Shown: piece by piece, positions 27,324-36,725 of the stretch | How positions within the stretch are numbered: the first letter of the stretch is position 1 | Layout of the letters: the number at the start of each line of letters is the position of its first letter | Assembly: GCF_001439695.1 (NCBI RefSeq) | Contig: NZ_JYLL01000005.1 | Location: 310,001 to 374,000 of the forward strand | Source of the DNA: Pseudomonas veronii | GTDB lineage: Bacteria > Pseudomonadota > Gammaproteobacteria > Pseudomonadales > Pseudomonadaceae | Reading direction: 5' to 3' | DNA: 64,000 bases | The notes under the pieces: model-generated | Told to the model about the DNA's origin: nothing | Database searches by the model: none | The model's input: the letters and a program-made list of their open reading frames with translations, nothing else | Position numbers and translations under genes: made by a program

Positions 27324-28715
27324 CTACACCGCTGTTTGGCGAATGGGCAGCACTACCCGGAACGTGGTGCCTTTGCCCAGTTCGCTGCTGACGGAGATTT
27401 CGCCATGGTGTTTCTTGACGATGCCGTAGGAAAGTGACAGCCCCAACCCCGTGCCTTCGCCCACCGGCTTGGTGGTGAAGAACGGATCGAAGATTTTCAG
27501 CTGGGCGTCCGGGGCAATCCCGCAGCCGTTGTCCGCGATTTCCAGCCAGATGTTCTCGCCGTCCACGCCGTTGCTGATGGTTATGGTGCCGCGCTCCGGC
27601 CCGATGGCTTGCGCTGCGTTGATCACCAGGTTCATCACCACTTGGTTGAGCTGCGAGGCCAGGCATTCGATTTCCGGCAAGGGCGCATAGTGCTTGATGA
27701 CGTCGGCTTTGTACTTGAGCTCGCTGGCGACGATGTTCAGGGTCGAATCGATGCCTTGTTGCAGGTTTGCCCACTGCCAGGTCTGGTCGGTGTCCACTCG
27801 GGAAAAGTCTTTCAAGTCCTTGACGATCTGCGCCACACGGCCAATGCCTTCCTTGGATTCGTGAATCAGCGTCGGAATATCTTCCCTGAGAAAGTCCAGG
27901 TCCAGGCGTTGGCGCAGGGCTTGGAGCTGATCGTCGCCGATCGCGGCTTCGGCCTGGCGGTAGGCATCGAGCATCTGCTGCAGCTGTTTGAAATAGCCTT
28001 CGAGGGTGCCGAGGTTGGAGGAAATGAACCCTACCGGGTTGTTGATCTCGTGCGCCACGCCCGCGGCGAGTTGCCCCAGGGACGCCAGTTTTTCCGATTG
28101 CACCAACTGGCTTTCGAGCTGTTTGCGCTCGTCGATCTCCAGTTGCAGGGCCTGGCTGGTCTGGGTCAGCGCTTGGGTACGCTGTTCCACCAACAGCTCC
28201 AGGTGGCTGGTTTGCAAGGACGCGCGGCGGGCCATGTCCCATTTGGCGGTCAGGGTGTTGGCCATTTGCTGGACTTCGATATTGTCGAACGGCTTTTTCA
28301 GGATCAGCAGCCGGTCATGGGCACGCAGGCGAAACAGCAGCTCTTCCCAGGAATAATCCGAGTACGCCGTACACACCACCACCTGCAGGTTCGGGTCGAC
28401 CTTCCACAGTTCTTCGATGGTTTGCGCGCCGTCCCAGCCCTGGGGCATACGCATGTCGACGAAGGCCAGGGCGTAGGGCAGTTGCGCCGCCATGGCCGCC
28501 TCGAGCAGTTGTAAACCTTCCTGCCCACCGTAGGCGGAGTCCAGCTCGAACAGCGGGCTTTGCGGCTGTTTGTCGCTGGTGCCGAACAGCGCGGCTTCCA
28601 TCGCGTCCAGGGCCTGGTTCTGTTCCAGGGGCGGCTTGAGGATCTTGCGAAAATCTTCGTGAATCGAGGGCGTGTCGTCGATCAGCAGAATGCGCCGGTT
28701 CGGTGGTTGGTTCAT
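27324..28715 (-). CDS. REC-histidine kinase hybrid protein
   Basis: A 463-aa soluble protein. An N-terminal receiver domain has phospho-acceptor Asp87 ([12 protein letters not shown]) and conserved Lys141 (ILKKPFDN), with an insertion after the first helix (about residues 28-58). A coiled coil (about 160-205) leads to a HisKA domain with His222 ([13 protein letters not shown]) and an ATPase domain ([23 protein letters not shown]). It probably receives phosphate or signal from a partner and passes it on. It overlaps the preceding membrane kinase gene by ATGA (28712-28715), which strongly suggests they form one relay. Its receiver is a clear paralogue of the one in the REC-GGDEF-EAL protein at 31547-33421. 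No DNA-binding output is present. Confidence 0.9.
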   Translation of the reverse strand: MNQPPNRRILLIDDTPSIHEDFRKILKPPLEQNQALDAMEAALFGTSDKQPQSPLFELDSAYGGQEGLQLLEAAMAAQLPYALAFVDMRMPQGWDGAQTIEELWKVDPNLQVVVCTAYSDYSWEELLFRLRAHDRLLILKKPFDNIEVQQMANTLTAKWDMARRASLQTSHLELLVEQRTQALTQTSQALQLEIDERKQLESQLVQSEKLASLGQLAAGVAHEINNPVGFISSNLGTLEGYFKQLQQMLDAYRQAEAAIGDDQLQALRQRLDLDFLREDIPTLIHESKEGIGRVAQIVKDLKDFSRVDTDQTWQWANLQQGIDSTLNIVASELKYKADVIKHYAPLPEIECLASQLNQVVMNLVINAAQAIGPERGTITISNGVDGENIWLEIADNGCGIAPDAQLKIFDPFFTTKPVGEGTGLGLSLSYGIVKKHHGEISVSSELGKGTTFRVVLPIRQTAV

Positions 28716-30526
28716 GCGGGGCCTGCAGCATCGTTGAGGGGGATTTGCAAGGTGAACAGCGCGCCTTTGCCCGGACCATCGCTATAGGCAGTAAGCCGGC
28801 CATTCATTTCAATCGCCGCCAGGGCGCAGCTGTGCAGACCGAAGCCATGGCCTTCCTTGCGAGTGGTGAAGCCGTGGGTGAAGATCCGCGTCATGTTTTC
28901 GGCGGGGATGCCTTCACCTTCGTCTTTGACGCTGATTTGCAGGATGTTGTCCTCTACCGTCTGGATCGACAACGTAATCTGCCGAGGCCGGTCGGTCAGG
29001 TTGGACATGGCGTACTTGGCGTTGCTGATCAGGTTGACCATGATCAGCAGCAGCCGGTGTTTGTCGGCCATGATCTGCGGTACGTCGGCGTATTCCTTGA
29101 CCACCGTCACATGATGGCGATTCAGCGCGCCGGAATTCATGCGCAGCGCGTCGTCCATCAGGGCGCTGACCTGCAAGGGCTCCAGCACGCTGGAAACGCC
29201 GGCGTAGGATTGCTGGGTGGAGACGATGTCCTTGATGTGGTCGACGCTTTTGCTCAATTGCGCCAGCTCGTCGGTCAGGCCCTGTTGCTCGACGGCGATG
29301 GCTTCCACCAATTGGTTGAGGTAGCCCGGCAGCAGTTTGCCTTTTTCGTCTTCGCGCAGGTAAGTGCCCAGGTCATCGGGGTGTTCGTTGATCAACTGCA
29401 TGGCCTTGCCCAACCCCAGTGCTTTGCTGGTGCGCAGCTTACGGGCGACCAGGTCGGCGGAGATGTTCACGCTGTTGAGCACGTTGCCCACGTTGTGCAG
29501 CACATTGGTTGCGATTTCCGCCATGCCGGCCTGGCGGGCGCTGTCGAGCAGTTCGCTTTGCGCATCCCTGAGCTGGCGCGTGCGTTTTTCCACGCGCTGT
29601 TCCAGGCTGGCATTGGCGGTGTGCAGGGCGCGGTTGACGCGGTTGATCACGGTGAAACTGCGCAACAGCCTGATGGCCAGGTACAGCAGCAATGCCACCA
29701 GCAGGGTGGAGAACACCAGCAAGTAGTTGTGATACTTCTGGTCGATCAGGTCGGCGGCCTGCTGATCCTGGTTGAGGTGGGTGGTCAGTTCGTCCAGGCG
29801 TTCGGCCACGGGAACCGCGGCGATGCGTTCCAACAAGGTGTTGACCAGCGGCTGTTCGCGCAGGATCAGCGCGACGTGGTTGCTGAGAATCTCCACCGGC
29901 AGGTGGAAGTCGGCCGGCAAGCGTTCTTTGTTCACCGCCAGCAGGTTCAGGCCCAACAGAATCTCGGCCGCGCGGTCGTCGCTGGCAACCTGGGCGAATT
30001 CCATGCTGCTGAGCAGCAGGTCATAGGTGTCGGTGGCCACGCTTTGCAGCGGCAGCCGCTGTTCGTCGTCGAGCCGTGTGAACGCGGCCTGGATATCGTT
30101 TTCAGCGGTCGGCAGGAACGCCAGGGAGTTGCGCAGCACGGCGTTATGGGACTTGAACTGGTCGACCAGCCGCGCTTTGTCCTGGATCGCCGCCTGACCG
30201 GCATCCAGGCTGGCTTGCCAGCCGGGCAGGTCTTTGGGCGCGTGATACGACTCGTGCTGGCGCAGTTCCTCCCAGATTCTTGTGATCTGCGTCAGCGGCG
30301 TCACCAGGGGGTCGTAATTGTGGGTCAGGGCGATTCTGGCCTTGAGCACCTCACTGTCCCACTGCGCGTTGAGCTGCTGCATCTGGCGGATCAGGTCGCG
30401 GGATTCGGTGTAACGGCTGGTCTGGTCAGTACTTGATTTGATGTACAGGAACACCAGTATCGATGCCAGCAGCAGGGTCGCGGTGCCCAGTAGTAGTTGG
30501 ATGACGTAGTGGCGGGAGAGTCTCAT
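28712..30526 (-). CDS. Membrane sensor histidine kinase with DAHL-like periplasmic sensor
   Basis: A 604-aa protein with membrane helices at about 8-29 and 268-288. They enclose a ~240-residue helical periplasmic domain that resembles the DAHL helical ligand-binding fold (judged by pattern). After a coiled coil (about 295-330), the dimerisation segment carries probable phospho-accepting His344 in NVLHNVGNVLNSV, a less common HisKA type. The C-terminal ATPase has NLISNAKYAM, DEGEGIP and GHGFGLHSCALAA. It lies 10 bp downstream of the cytochrome c peroxidase gene and overlaps the REC-kinase gene, so all four genes of this block are likely one operon. The ligand is unknown; the peroxidase gene suggests a redox or peroxide cue. 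Confidence 0.9.
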   Translation of the reverse strand: MRLSRHYVIQLLLGTATLLLASILVFLYIKSSTDQTSRYTESRDLIRQMQQLNAQWDSEVLKARIALTHNYDPLVTPLTQITRIWEELRQHESYHAPKDLPGWQASLDAGQAAIQDKARLVDQFKSHNAVLRNSLAFLPTAENDIQAAFTRLDDEQRLPLQSVATDTYDLLLSSMEFAQVASDDRAAEILLGLNLLAVNKERLPADFHLPVEILSNHVALILREQPLVNTLLERIAAVPVAERLDELTTHLNQDQQAADLIDQKYHNYLLVFSTLLVALLLYLAIRLLRSFTVINRVNRALHTANASLEQRVEKRTRQLRDAQSELLDSARQAGMAEIATNVLHNVGNVLNSVNISADLVARKLRTSKALGLGKAMQLINEHPDDLGTYLREDEKGKLLPGYLNQLVEAIAVEQQGLTDELAQLSKSVDHIKDIVSTQQSYAGVSSVLEPLQVSALMDDALRMNSGALNRHHVTVVKEYADVPQIMADKHRLLLIMVNLISNAKYAMSNLTDRPRQITLSIQTVEDNILQISVKDEGEGIPAENMTRIFTHGFTTRKEGHGFGLHSCALAAIEMNGRLTAYSDGPGKGALFTLQIPLNDAAGPA

Positions 30527-30536
30527 GACCGTCTGC

Positions 30537-31550
30537 TCATAAAGGTTTGCCCGCCCATTGGCCGGTCAGGGTCTTGAGAAACTTGATGATCTGGTCCTTG
30601 TCTTCCGCCGAGGGCACGCGCCCCAGTTGGAATCTGAACATCACATCCACGGCTTCTTCGAGGGTCTTGGCCGAGGCGTTGTGAAAATACGGCGCGGTGA
30701 CGGCGACATTGCGCAGGCTGGGCACCTTGAACACGTTACGGTCTTCTTCGTCGTGGGTCACCAGATAGCGGCCCAGGTCGGTCTCGGCGGGCGTGCGGCC
30801 CTTGAAATAATCATCCATCACGCCGAACTTCTGGAACATGTTGCCGCCGATATTCATGCCTTGATGGCAGGCGATGCAGCCATATTCCTTGAAGCGTTGG
30901 TAGCCGTATTTTTCTTCGATCGTGAGGATATCGGTATTGCCCAGCAGGTATTGGTCGAAGCGGGAGTTGGGCGTGAGCAGTGTGCGTTCATACGTCGCCA
31001 GGGCATTTTGCACGTTGGCCGCCGTCACGCCGTCGGGGTACACCTGACTGAAGGCGGCCTGGTACTGCGGCATGGCGGTGAGGTTGTCGACCACGGTTTT
31101 CCAGTCGCTGCCCATTTCCACCGGGCTGATGACCACTTGTTCGATCTGGGCCTCGAGGGTATCCACCCGACCGTCCCAGAACTGCTTGAAATTCAGGCTG
31201 GCGTTGAACACCGTGGGTGTGTTGAGTTTGACCGGCTTGCCATCAAAGCCCAAGGAAAACGGCTTGTCATCGCCCCCGCCCGTTGCCAGCTGGTGGCAAC
31301 TGGCACAGGACAGGCTGTCATTGACCGACAGGCGTTTCTCGTTGAACAACTGGCGACCCAGCTCAACTGTTGCCGCATCCAGCAGCGGCACCGGCGGCAG
31401 CGGTTTGAGCGGCTCATCCAGTGGCGCGGCCACTGCGGGCAGGGCGGCGCCAACCCCGAGGGCGACGGCAAGGCCGAGTGCCCAGGGGGACGGGCGAGGA
31501 GAGCGGGTGAGGGGACGGATCAAGCGTTCGTTCCTTGAATAGACAGTCAC
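30537..31550 (-). CDS. Di-heme cytochrome c peroxidase
   Basis: A 337-aa periplasmic protein of the CcpA/MauG family. A signal peptide (hydrophobic core about 23-41, ending AVAAPLDE) is followed by two c-type heme sites, CASCH at 82-86 and CIACH at 225-229. Typical blocks are NTPTVFNASLNFKQFWDGR, QNALATYERTLLTP, and the C-terminal NVAVTAPYFHNASAKTLEEAV. Such enzymes reduce hydrogen peroxide with electrons from cytochrome c or cupredoxins. The GTG start at 31550 overlaps the previous stop (GTGA) but has no Shine-Dalgarno; TTG at 31523 has AAGGA 8 nt upstream and is a good alternative. Its place between a c-di-GMP enzyme and two kinase genes is unusual. Confidence 0.92.
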   Translation of the reverse strand: MTVYSRNERLIRPLTRSPRPSPWALGLAVALGVGAALPAVAAPLDEPLKPLPPVPLLDAATVELGRQLFNEKRLSVNDSLSCASCHQLATGGGDDKPFSLGFDGKPVKLNTPTVFNASLNFKQFWDGRVDTLEAQIEQVVISPVEMGSDWKTVVDNLTAMPQYQAAFSQVYPDGVTAANVQNALATYERTLLTPNSRFDQYLLGNTDILTIEEKYGYQRFKEYGCIACHQGMNIGGNMFQKFGVMDDYFKGRTPAETDLGRYLVTHDEEDRNVFKVPSLRNVAVTAPYFHNASAKTLEEAVDVMFRFQLGRVPSAEDKDQIIKFLKTLTGQWAGKPL

Positions 31551-33421
31551 TGGGGGGGCATCAGGCTGCGTTGCCCGGCTTGCATCAATTGGGCGAATTC
31601 AGCGGCCGCCACGGCTTTGCTGAACAGGAAACCCTGGCCCTCCTCACAACGGTGGGCTCTGAGGAACTCCAATTGCTCAAGCGTTTCGACGCCTTCGGCA
31701 ATGATGTTCAAGTCCAGACTCTTGCCCAGGCTGATGATGGCACTGATCAGTTGTGCATCCTGGCTGTTTTCGCCCAGGCCGCGCACGAAGGATTGATCGA
31801 TCTTCAACACATCGATGGGAAACCGGCGCAAGTAACTGAGGCTGGAATAGCCGGTGCCGAAATCGTCGATCGACAGCCGCACGCCCAAGGCTTTGATGTC
31901 TTGCAGGGTGACGAGCGTGTCCTCGACGTTTTGCATCAGTACGCTCTCGGTGATTTCCAGTTCAAGCAAACTGGGCATCAGGCCGGTGCGTTGCAGAATG
32001 GCCGCCAGGTTGGCGACAAAATTGCGCTGGCGAAAATCAATCGCCGAAATATTCACCGAGATACACACTGCAGGCAGGCCGGCGGCGCGCCAGGCTTGTG
32101 CTTGCTCGCAGGCTTGGCGCAACACCCATTGGCTCAAGGGCACGATCAGGCCGCTGTCTTCGGCCACGGGAATGAAGGCTGACGGGTAGATCCAGCCGTG
32201 GTCGGGCTGGTGCCAGCGAATCAGGGCTTCGGCGCCGACGATCCGCCCGCTGCTCAAATCCAGTTTCGGTTGGTAGTGCAATATGAACTCATTGCGCTGC
32301 AAGCCCTGCCGGATCGCGCTTTCCAGGCTCTGCTGGGCCTGGGCGCGCAGGTTCATCTCGTTGACGAAGAAACTGAAGTCGTTGGGGCCATGGGCTTTGC
32401 TGGTGTGCATGGCGGTTTCGGCGTTCTTGATCAGCTCCACCGCGCTGAAACTGTCGTTGGGGTAAATGCTGATGCCCAGGCTTGCGGTGACACTCAAGTC
32501 ATGCCCAGCCACATAGTGTGTCGTGCTGATGGCGCCGAGCAGTTTTTCGGCAATGTACTGGGTTTGCTGGGGATGCTTGATGTCGTTGAGGATCAGCACG
32601 AACTGGTCGGAGCCGTAGCGAAACACCGAATCCGACGCGCGCACCGTGGCCACCAGGCTTTGGCTGACCTGCTTGAGCATTTCATCGCCGACTGGATAGC
32701 CCAGGGCATTGTTGATGCGCTTGAAGCGGTCCAGGCCGATAAACATCACGGCCAACTGGGTGTCATGGCGCCTGCAGACGGCAATGGCCTGCGTCAGCCG
32801 GTCGCCCAGCAGGGTGCTGTTGGGCAGTTCGGTCAGGGCATCGTATTGCAGCAGGTGTGAGACCTTCAGCAGTTCCTGCACGCGTTCTTCGACCGTGCGC
32901 TCCAACCCCATCAGCTTGAGCGCGGCATCCTGGGCCAGCTGCCATTTCCAGGTCAGCGCGCTGGCCATCTGGCGGATTTCCAGGTTGTCGAACGGCTTTT
33001 TCAGGATCAGCAACTGGTCGCTGTATTGGATGCGCGCTTCGATGGCTTCGAAGGAATAGTCCGAGTAGGCCGTACACAGGGCGATCTGCAGGTTCGGGTC
33101 GACGTTCCACAGTTGTTCGATGGTTTCCAGGCCGTCCCAGCCCGGCGGCATACGCATATCGATGAACACCAGGGCGTAGGGCGCGTTGTCAGCCAGGGCC
33201 TGGTTGACCAGGGCGAGGGCTTCCTGGCCCTGATAGGCAGAGTCCAGCACGAAAGTCTGGCGCACGGTGGGGGCGGTGCCGAACAGGGTTTCTTCGATGC
33301 TGTCCAGGGACTGGCCGCCTGTGGTATCGGCGCACAGGATCTTGCGGAAATCCTCGTGGATGGAGGCCGCGTCATCGACGATCAGCACCCGTCGATTGGC
33401 CCTTCCTGAGCACGGATTCAT
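31547..33421 (-). CDS. REC-GGDEF-EAL response regulator, probable c-di-GMP phosphodiesterase
   Basis: A 624-aa protein. The receiver domain has Asp88 (FIDMRMPPGWDG) and Lys141 or Lys142 in ILKKPFDN. The GGDEF domain (about 190-355) has a degenerate signature, GSDQF at 270-274, so cyclase activity is unlikely. The EAL domain (about 370-615) looks intact: EAL at 398-400, LELEITES, DDFGTGYSSLSYL, KIDQSFV and AEGVETLEQ. It therefore probably degrades c-di-GMP under phosphorylation control, perhaps with the GGDEF domain as a GTP sensor. An in-frame GTG at 33430 is possible; neither start has a strong Shine-Dalgarno. It is the first gene of the four-gene minus-strand operon. The receiver is paralogous to that in the REC-kinase at 27324-28715. 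Confidence 0.9.
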   Translation of the reverse strand: MNPCSGRANRRVLIVDDAASIHEDFRKILCADTTGGQSLDSIEETLFGTAPTVRQTFVLDSAYQGQEALALVNQALADNAPYALVFIDMRMPPGWDGLETIEQLWNVDPNLQIALCTAYSDYSFEAIEARIQYSDQLLILKKPFDNLEIRQMASALTWKWQLAQDAALKLMGLERTVEERVQELLKVSHLLQYDALTELPNSTLLGDRLTQAIAVCRRHDTQLAVMFIGLDRFKRINNALGYPVGDEMLKQVSQSLVATVRASDSVFRYGSDQFVLILNDIKHPQQTQYIAEKLLGAISTTHYVAGHDLSVTASLGISIYPNDSFSAVELIKNAETAMHTSKAHGPNDFSFFVNEMNLRAQAQQSLESAIRQGLQRNEFILHYQPKLDLSSGRIVGAEALIRWHQPDHGWIYPSAFIPVAEDSGLIVPLSQWVLRQACEQAQAWRAAGLPAVCISVNISAIDFRQRNFVANLAAILQRTGLMPSLLELEITESVLMQNVEDTLVTLQDIKALGVRLSIDDFGTGYSSLSYLRRFPIDVLKIDQSFVRGLGENSQDAQLISAIISLGKSLDLNIIAEGVETLEQLEFLRAHRCEEGQGFLFSKAVAAAEFAQLMQAGQRSLMPPQ

Positions 33422-33678
33422 GGCTGACACCGGGACGCAGGCAACTGAAGATTCTTACGCATCGGGCTTCCTTACCTTGAATGCTTCAATAAACAGGGAA
33501 CAGTCATGGCTTCATGCTACTAGCATAGCCGGGTCCCTTGAATAAGTACGCCAGTTGGCGTCAAATCACCCTCAGTTACCCCAGCCTGCATCTAGCGCTC
33601 ATTGCTAATGCAAGTACAGCGATCGATCACGCCGGGGCGCAATGAAGCAACCGAGTACCATCGCCAGGAGGTGTCGCC

Positions 33679-35025
33679 ATGGATGAACAAACTGCTACGA
33701 CGTCCCCTTACAGACCTACTATTTTGCTGGTCGACGATGAAGAATCGATCCTCAACAGCCTGCGCCGCCTGCTGCGGGGCCAGCCTTATGATGTGCTGCT
33801 GGCCAGCAGTGGTGCCCAGGCTCTGGAAATCATGGCCGCCGAGCCCGTCGACCTGCTCATGACCGACGCGCGCATGCCCGCGATGGACGGGGCGATGCTG
33901 CTGGCCGAGACCCACCGCCTGTACCCGGCCACCACGCGCATCCTGCTGACCGGCTATGCCGACATGACCATGATGATCAAGGCGATCAACGAAGGTCAGA
34001 TCCACCGCTATATCAGCAAGCCCTGGAACGACGAGGAAATGCTCCTGACGTTGCGCCAGTCCCTGGAACACCAGCATTCCGAACGCGAGCGCGTGCGTCT
34101 TGAGCAGTTGACCCGCGATCAGAACGAGCAGTTGAAGGCCCTCAACGCCACCCTGGAAAAGCGCGTCGAAGCGCGCACCAGCGAGCTGCAGCAAACCGCC
34201 GACATGCTCGACCTGGCCTACGACGAGCTCAAGCGCAGCTATGTGACCGGCACCGAAGTGTTTTCGCTGCTGGCCAACCTGCGCCTGCCCAAGCAGAAGC
34301 AGACCAACCGCCAGTTGATCGAGCTGATCCGCGTGTACTGCAAAGCCCAGGCGCTGGACGAAGCCAGCGCCCGTGACCTGACCATGGCCGCCGCGCTCTA
34401 CAACATCGGCAAATTGAGCTGGAGCGACGGCATGATGGCCGTCCCGTCGGAACTGCTGCACAGCAACGACCGCGAACGCTATCGCGCATACCCGGCGCAG
34501 AGTGAGTCGTTGCTGATGACGCTCGAGCCGATGAAGGACGCCGCACGGCTGATCCGCCACCACCAGGAACGGTGGGACGGCACCGGGTTTCCCGATCACC
34601 TCAAGGGTGAAACGATTCCCGTAGGCGCGCGCTTGCTCAAACTGGCGGTGGACTTCATCGAACTGCAGAAGGGCCTGATCCTGGAACGGCAGATGAACAG
34701 CGATGAAGCGCTGTTGTACATCCGCAAGTACGCGGGGCGGCTCTATGATCCGGACATGGTCGAAGACTTCGTCCTGGCCTGTGCCACATTCCTCAACGAC
34801 GTGACCCTGGGCGACCCGAGTGTCAAAGTGCTGAGCACCCGCGAACTGGCCGACGGCATGATCCTGGCGCGCAACCTCAACGCCGATAACGGCATGTTGC
34901 TGCTCAATGCCGGCAAAGTGCTCAACTTGCCGCTGGTGGACAAGCTGATCGCGTTTGAAGCCATGGAGGGCGCCAAGTACAGCGTGTTTATCCGCGAACC
35001 GGAAGAGCCGCATCTTTTGAGCTGA
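33679..35025 (+). CDS. REC-HD-GYP-like response regulator with degenerate HD motif
   Basis: A 448-aa protein. The receiver has Asp63 (LLMTDARMPAMDG) and Lys114 (YISKPWND). A coiled coil (about 125-185) leads to an HD-GYP-related domain. The expected HDIGK reads YNIGK (241-245), so the HD metal pair is missing. The later block is kept in part: HHQERWDGTGFP at 294-305, with Phe instead of Tyr in GYP. Classical HD-GYP proteins hydrolyse c-di-GMP with a metal centre; here catalysis is doubtful and a binding or adaptor role is more likely. A very strong ribosome-binding site (AGGAGGTG) precedes ATG 33679. It is divergent from the four-gene signalling operon (257-bp gap) and probably part of the same network. 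Confidence 0.88.
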   Translation: MDEQTATTSPYRPTILLVDDEESILNSLRRLLRGQPYDVLLASSGAQALEIMAAEPVDLLMTDARMPAMDGAMLLAETHRLYPATTRILLTGYADMTMMIKAINEGQIHRYISKPWNDEEMLLTLRQSLEHQHSERERVRLEQLTRDQNEQLKALNATLEKRVEARTSELQQTADMLDLAYDELKRSYVTGTEVFSLLANLRLPKQKQTNRQLIELIRVYCKAQALDEASARDLTMAAALYNIGKLSWSDGMMAVPSELLHSNDRERYRAYPAQSESLLMTLEPMKDAARLIRHHQERWDGTGFPDHLKGETIPVGARLLKLAVDFIELQKGLILERQMNSDEALLYIRKYAGRLYDPDMVEDFVLACATFLNDVTLGDPSVKVLSTRELADGMILARNLNADNGMLLLNAGKVLNLPLVDKLIAFEAMEGAKYSVFIREPEEPHLLS

Positions 35026-35073
35026 GGCGCTTCATGGGATCATTGTGTCTTTGCATTCAAGGTGATTTTGTCC

Positions 35074-35487
35074 ATGCCAACCACTATCCGTATCGCCGCC
35101 GCGCTCCTGATCGGCGGCGACGGCCAGACGTTGCTGGTGCGCAAGCGCGGCACCCAGGCATTCATGCAACCGGGCGGCAAGATCGATGCCGGCGAACAAC
35201 CGGTCGAAGCGCTGGCCCGTGAGCTGCACGAAGAGCTGAACTTGCACATCGAGCCGAGCCAGGCGGTCTACCTCGGCCGTTTCTCGGCCCCGGCCGCCAA
35301 CGAGCCAGGTTTTACGGTGCAAGCCGAACTGTTCCAGGTACGGATCGACGTGCCGGTGACCCCGGCCGCCGAGATTGAAGAAGTGCGCTGGATCGACCCG
35401 GCCGGAGACGGCGGCCTGCACCTGGCGCCCTTGACGCGTGAGCTGATCCTGCCGTTTTATCGCAAATCGCTGACCACCACCGCCTGA
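35074..35487 (+). CDS. NUDIX hydrolase
   Basis: A 137-aa protein with a near-complete Nudix box, GGKIDAGEQPVEALARELHEEL (split: GGKIDAGE then RELHEEL), where the usual Gly after EEx is Asn. Nudix enzymes cleave nucleoside diphosphates linked to another group, with Mg2+ held by the two Glu of the REx2EE part. Residues before the box (LLVRKRGTQAFMQPGG) resemble the MutT/NudG type. The start ATG 35074 has AAGGTGA at the right distance; an in-frame GTG at 35062 is less likely. It follows the REC-HD gene by about 50 bp and is convergent with metR. Substrate is unknown. Confidence 0.9.
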   Translation: MPTTIRIAAALLIGGDGQTLLVRKRGTQAFMQPGGKIDAGEQPVEALARELHEELNLHIEPSQAVYLGRFSAPAANEPGFTVQAELFQVRIDVPVTPAAEIEEVRWIDPAGDGGLHLAPLTRELILPFYRKSLTTTA

Positions 35488-35518
35488 TTGGCGGGTTCCA
35501 AGGACTGAGCCGTGCCCC

Positions 35519-36436
35519 TCAACGCACGGCGCTGACCCCATCCAGTGTGGAAAACGACGTGTCCTTGGCCGTCAGCAGGAAGTCGCGCATGTACGGCGCG
35601 TCCAGCATGTCTGCACGAATCCCCGCATACAGCGTTGCAAACAGGCCTTTCTCACCCAGGCGCTTGGCCTTGACGTAACCGCGCGAGCTGTATTCATGCA
35701 GCGCCCAATGCGGCATGCCGCAAACACCACGACCGCTGGCGACCAGTTGCATCATCATCACCGTCAGCTCCGAGGTGCGTACCTGGGCCGGTTCGACATC
35801 GGCGGGTTCGAGGAAGCGGGTGAAAATATCCAGGCGGTCGCGTTCCACCGGGTAGGTGATCAGGGTTTCGCTGAGCAGGTCTTGCGGCACGATGTACGAC
35901 TTGTTCGCCAGGGGGTGCTGGTTGGCCACGGCCAGCATGGCTTCGTAGGTGAACAGCGGCACATACGTGATGCCCGGCAGCTCCAGCGGGTCGGAAGTGA
36001 CCACCAGATCCAGGTCGCCACGGGCCAGTGCCGGCAGCGGGGCGAAGGCGAAACCGGACGCCAGGTCCAGCTCGACCTCGGGCCAGGCATCGCGGAACTG
36101 GTCGATGGTCGGCATCAGCCACTGGAAGCAGCTGTGGCATTCGATAGCCATGTGCAGGCGCCCGGCGGTGCCACCGGCCAGGCGCGCGATGTCACGCTCG
36201 GCGCCGCGCAGCAGGGGCAGGGTGGCGTCTGCCAGTTGCAGCAGGCGCAGGCCGGCGCTGGTGAAACGCACCGGTTTAGTCTTGCGCACGAACAACGGCA
36301 TGCCCAACCGCTCCTCCAGTTCTTTGAACTGGTGGGACAGGGCGGATTGGGTCAAGTGCAGGCGTTCGGCGGCTTCGACCAGGCTGTCGGCCTCGCGCAA
36401 GGCGTGCAGGGTTTTCAGGTGGCGGATTTCCAGCAC
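35519..36436 (-). CDS. metR: LysR-type transcriptional regulator MetR
   Basis: A 305-aa LysR-type regulator beginning (V/M)LEIRHLKTLHALREADSLVEAA. The winged helix-turn-helix is at about 18-65 (LTQSALSHQFKELEERLG), and the effector domain carries MetR-typical ECHSCFQWLMP and HPLANK. MetR activates methionine-synthesis genes (metE and others), with homocysteine as co-activator. I choose GTG 36436 because GGAG lies 6 nt upstream; ATG 36448 gives four extra residues. In many bacteria metR is divergent from metE, whereas here its divergent neighbour is a giant toxin gene. A LysR-style inverted repeat lies about 45-55 bp upstream. Confidence 0.88.
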   Translation of the reverse strand: MLEIRHLKTLHALREADSLVEAAERLHLTQSALSHQFKELEERLGMPLFVRKTKPVRFTSAGLRLLQLADATLPLLRGAERDIARLAGGTAGRLHMAIECHSCFQWLMPTIDQFRDAWPEVELDLASGFAFAPLPALARGDLDLVVTSDPLELPGITYVPLFTYEAMLAVANQHPLANKSYIVPQDLLSETLITYPVERDRLDIFTRFLEPADVEPAQVRTSELTVMMMQLVASGRGVCGMPHWALHEYSSRGYVKAKRLGEKGLFATLYAGIRADMLDAPYMRDFLLTAKDTSFSTLDGVSAVR

Positions 36437-36446
36437 CGTGGTCTCC

Positions 36447-36491
36447 ATGAGCAATATTGATGAGCAATTCGAATAGGGTGAGTTTGTCTCA
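36447..36491. promoter_or_regulatory. Possible MetR/LysR operator and direct repeats
   Basis: TGAG-N5-CTCA (36479-36491) has the TGAA-N5-TTCA geometry of MetR sites with the inner base changed. Two copies of ATGAGCAAT (36447-36455 and 36460-36468) form a direct repeat between it and the metR start. The rest of the 289-bp gap to the giant gene at 36726 holds a GC-rich stretch (36562-36592) but nothing else I recognise. Confidence 0.3.
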
Positions 36492-36725
36492 TGTTGCGCG
36501 GGCTGTCGACCTGCCGGCCGGCGCATGAGGTTCATATCCCGCCATACATTGCGAAACGGCGCTGGCCCGGAGCCCCGGCGGGCCCCGCGTGTGTGGACAT
36601 AGTCAATTACGCATTTCTTGTTTCACCGTAGGGATGAGTGGGTATTTTTGCCGCGACATTCGTCCCGAAGAGCGCTCCATGCGTCGTTGGGACGACACCG
36701 TATTGCCCCGCCAAGGATGTGCCCC

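Noticed and set aside
28703..30436. 577-codon plus-strand open frame
   Set aside because: It is fully antisense to the membrane histidine kinase and has Gln/Val-rich, non-domain sequence.
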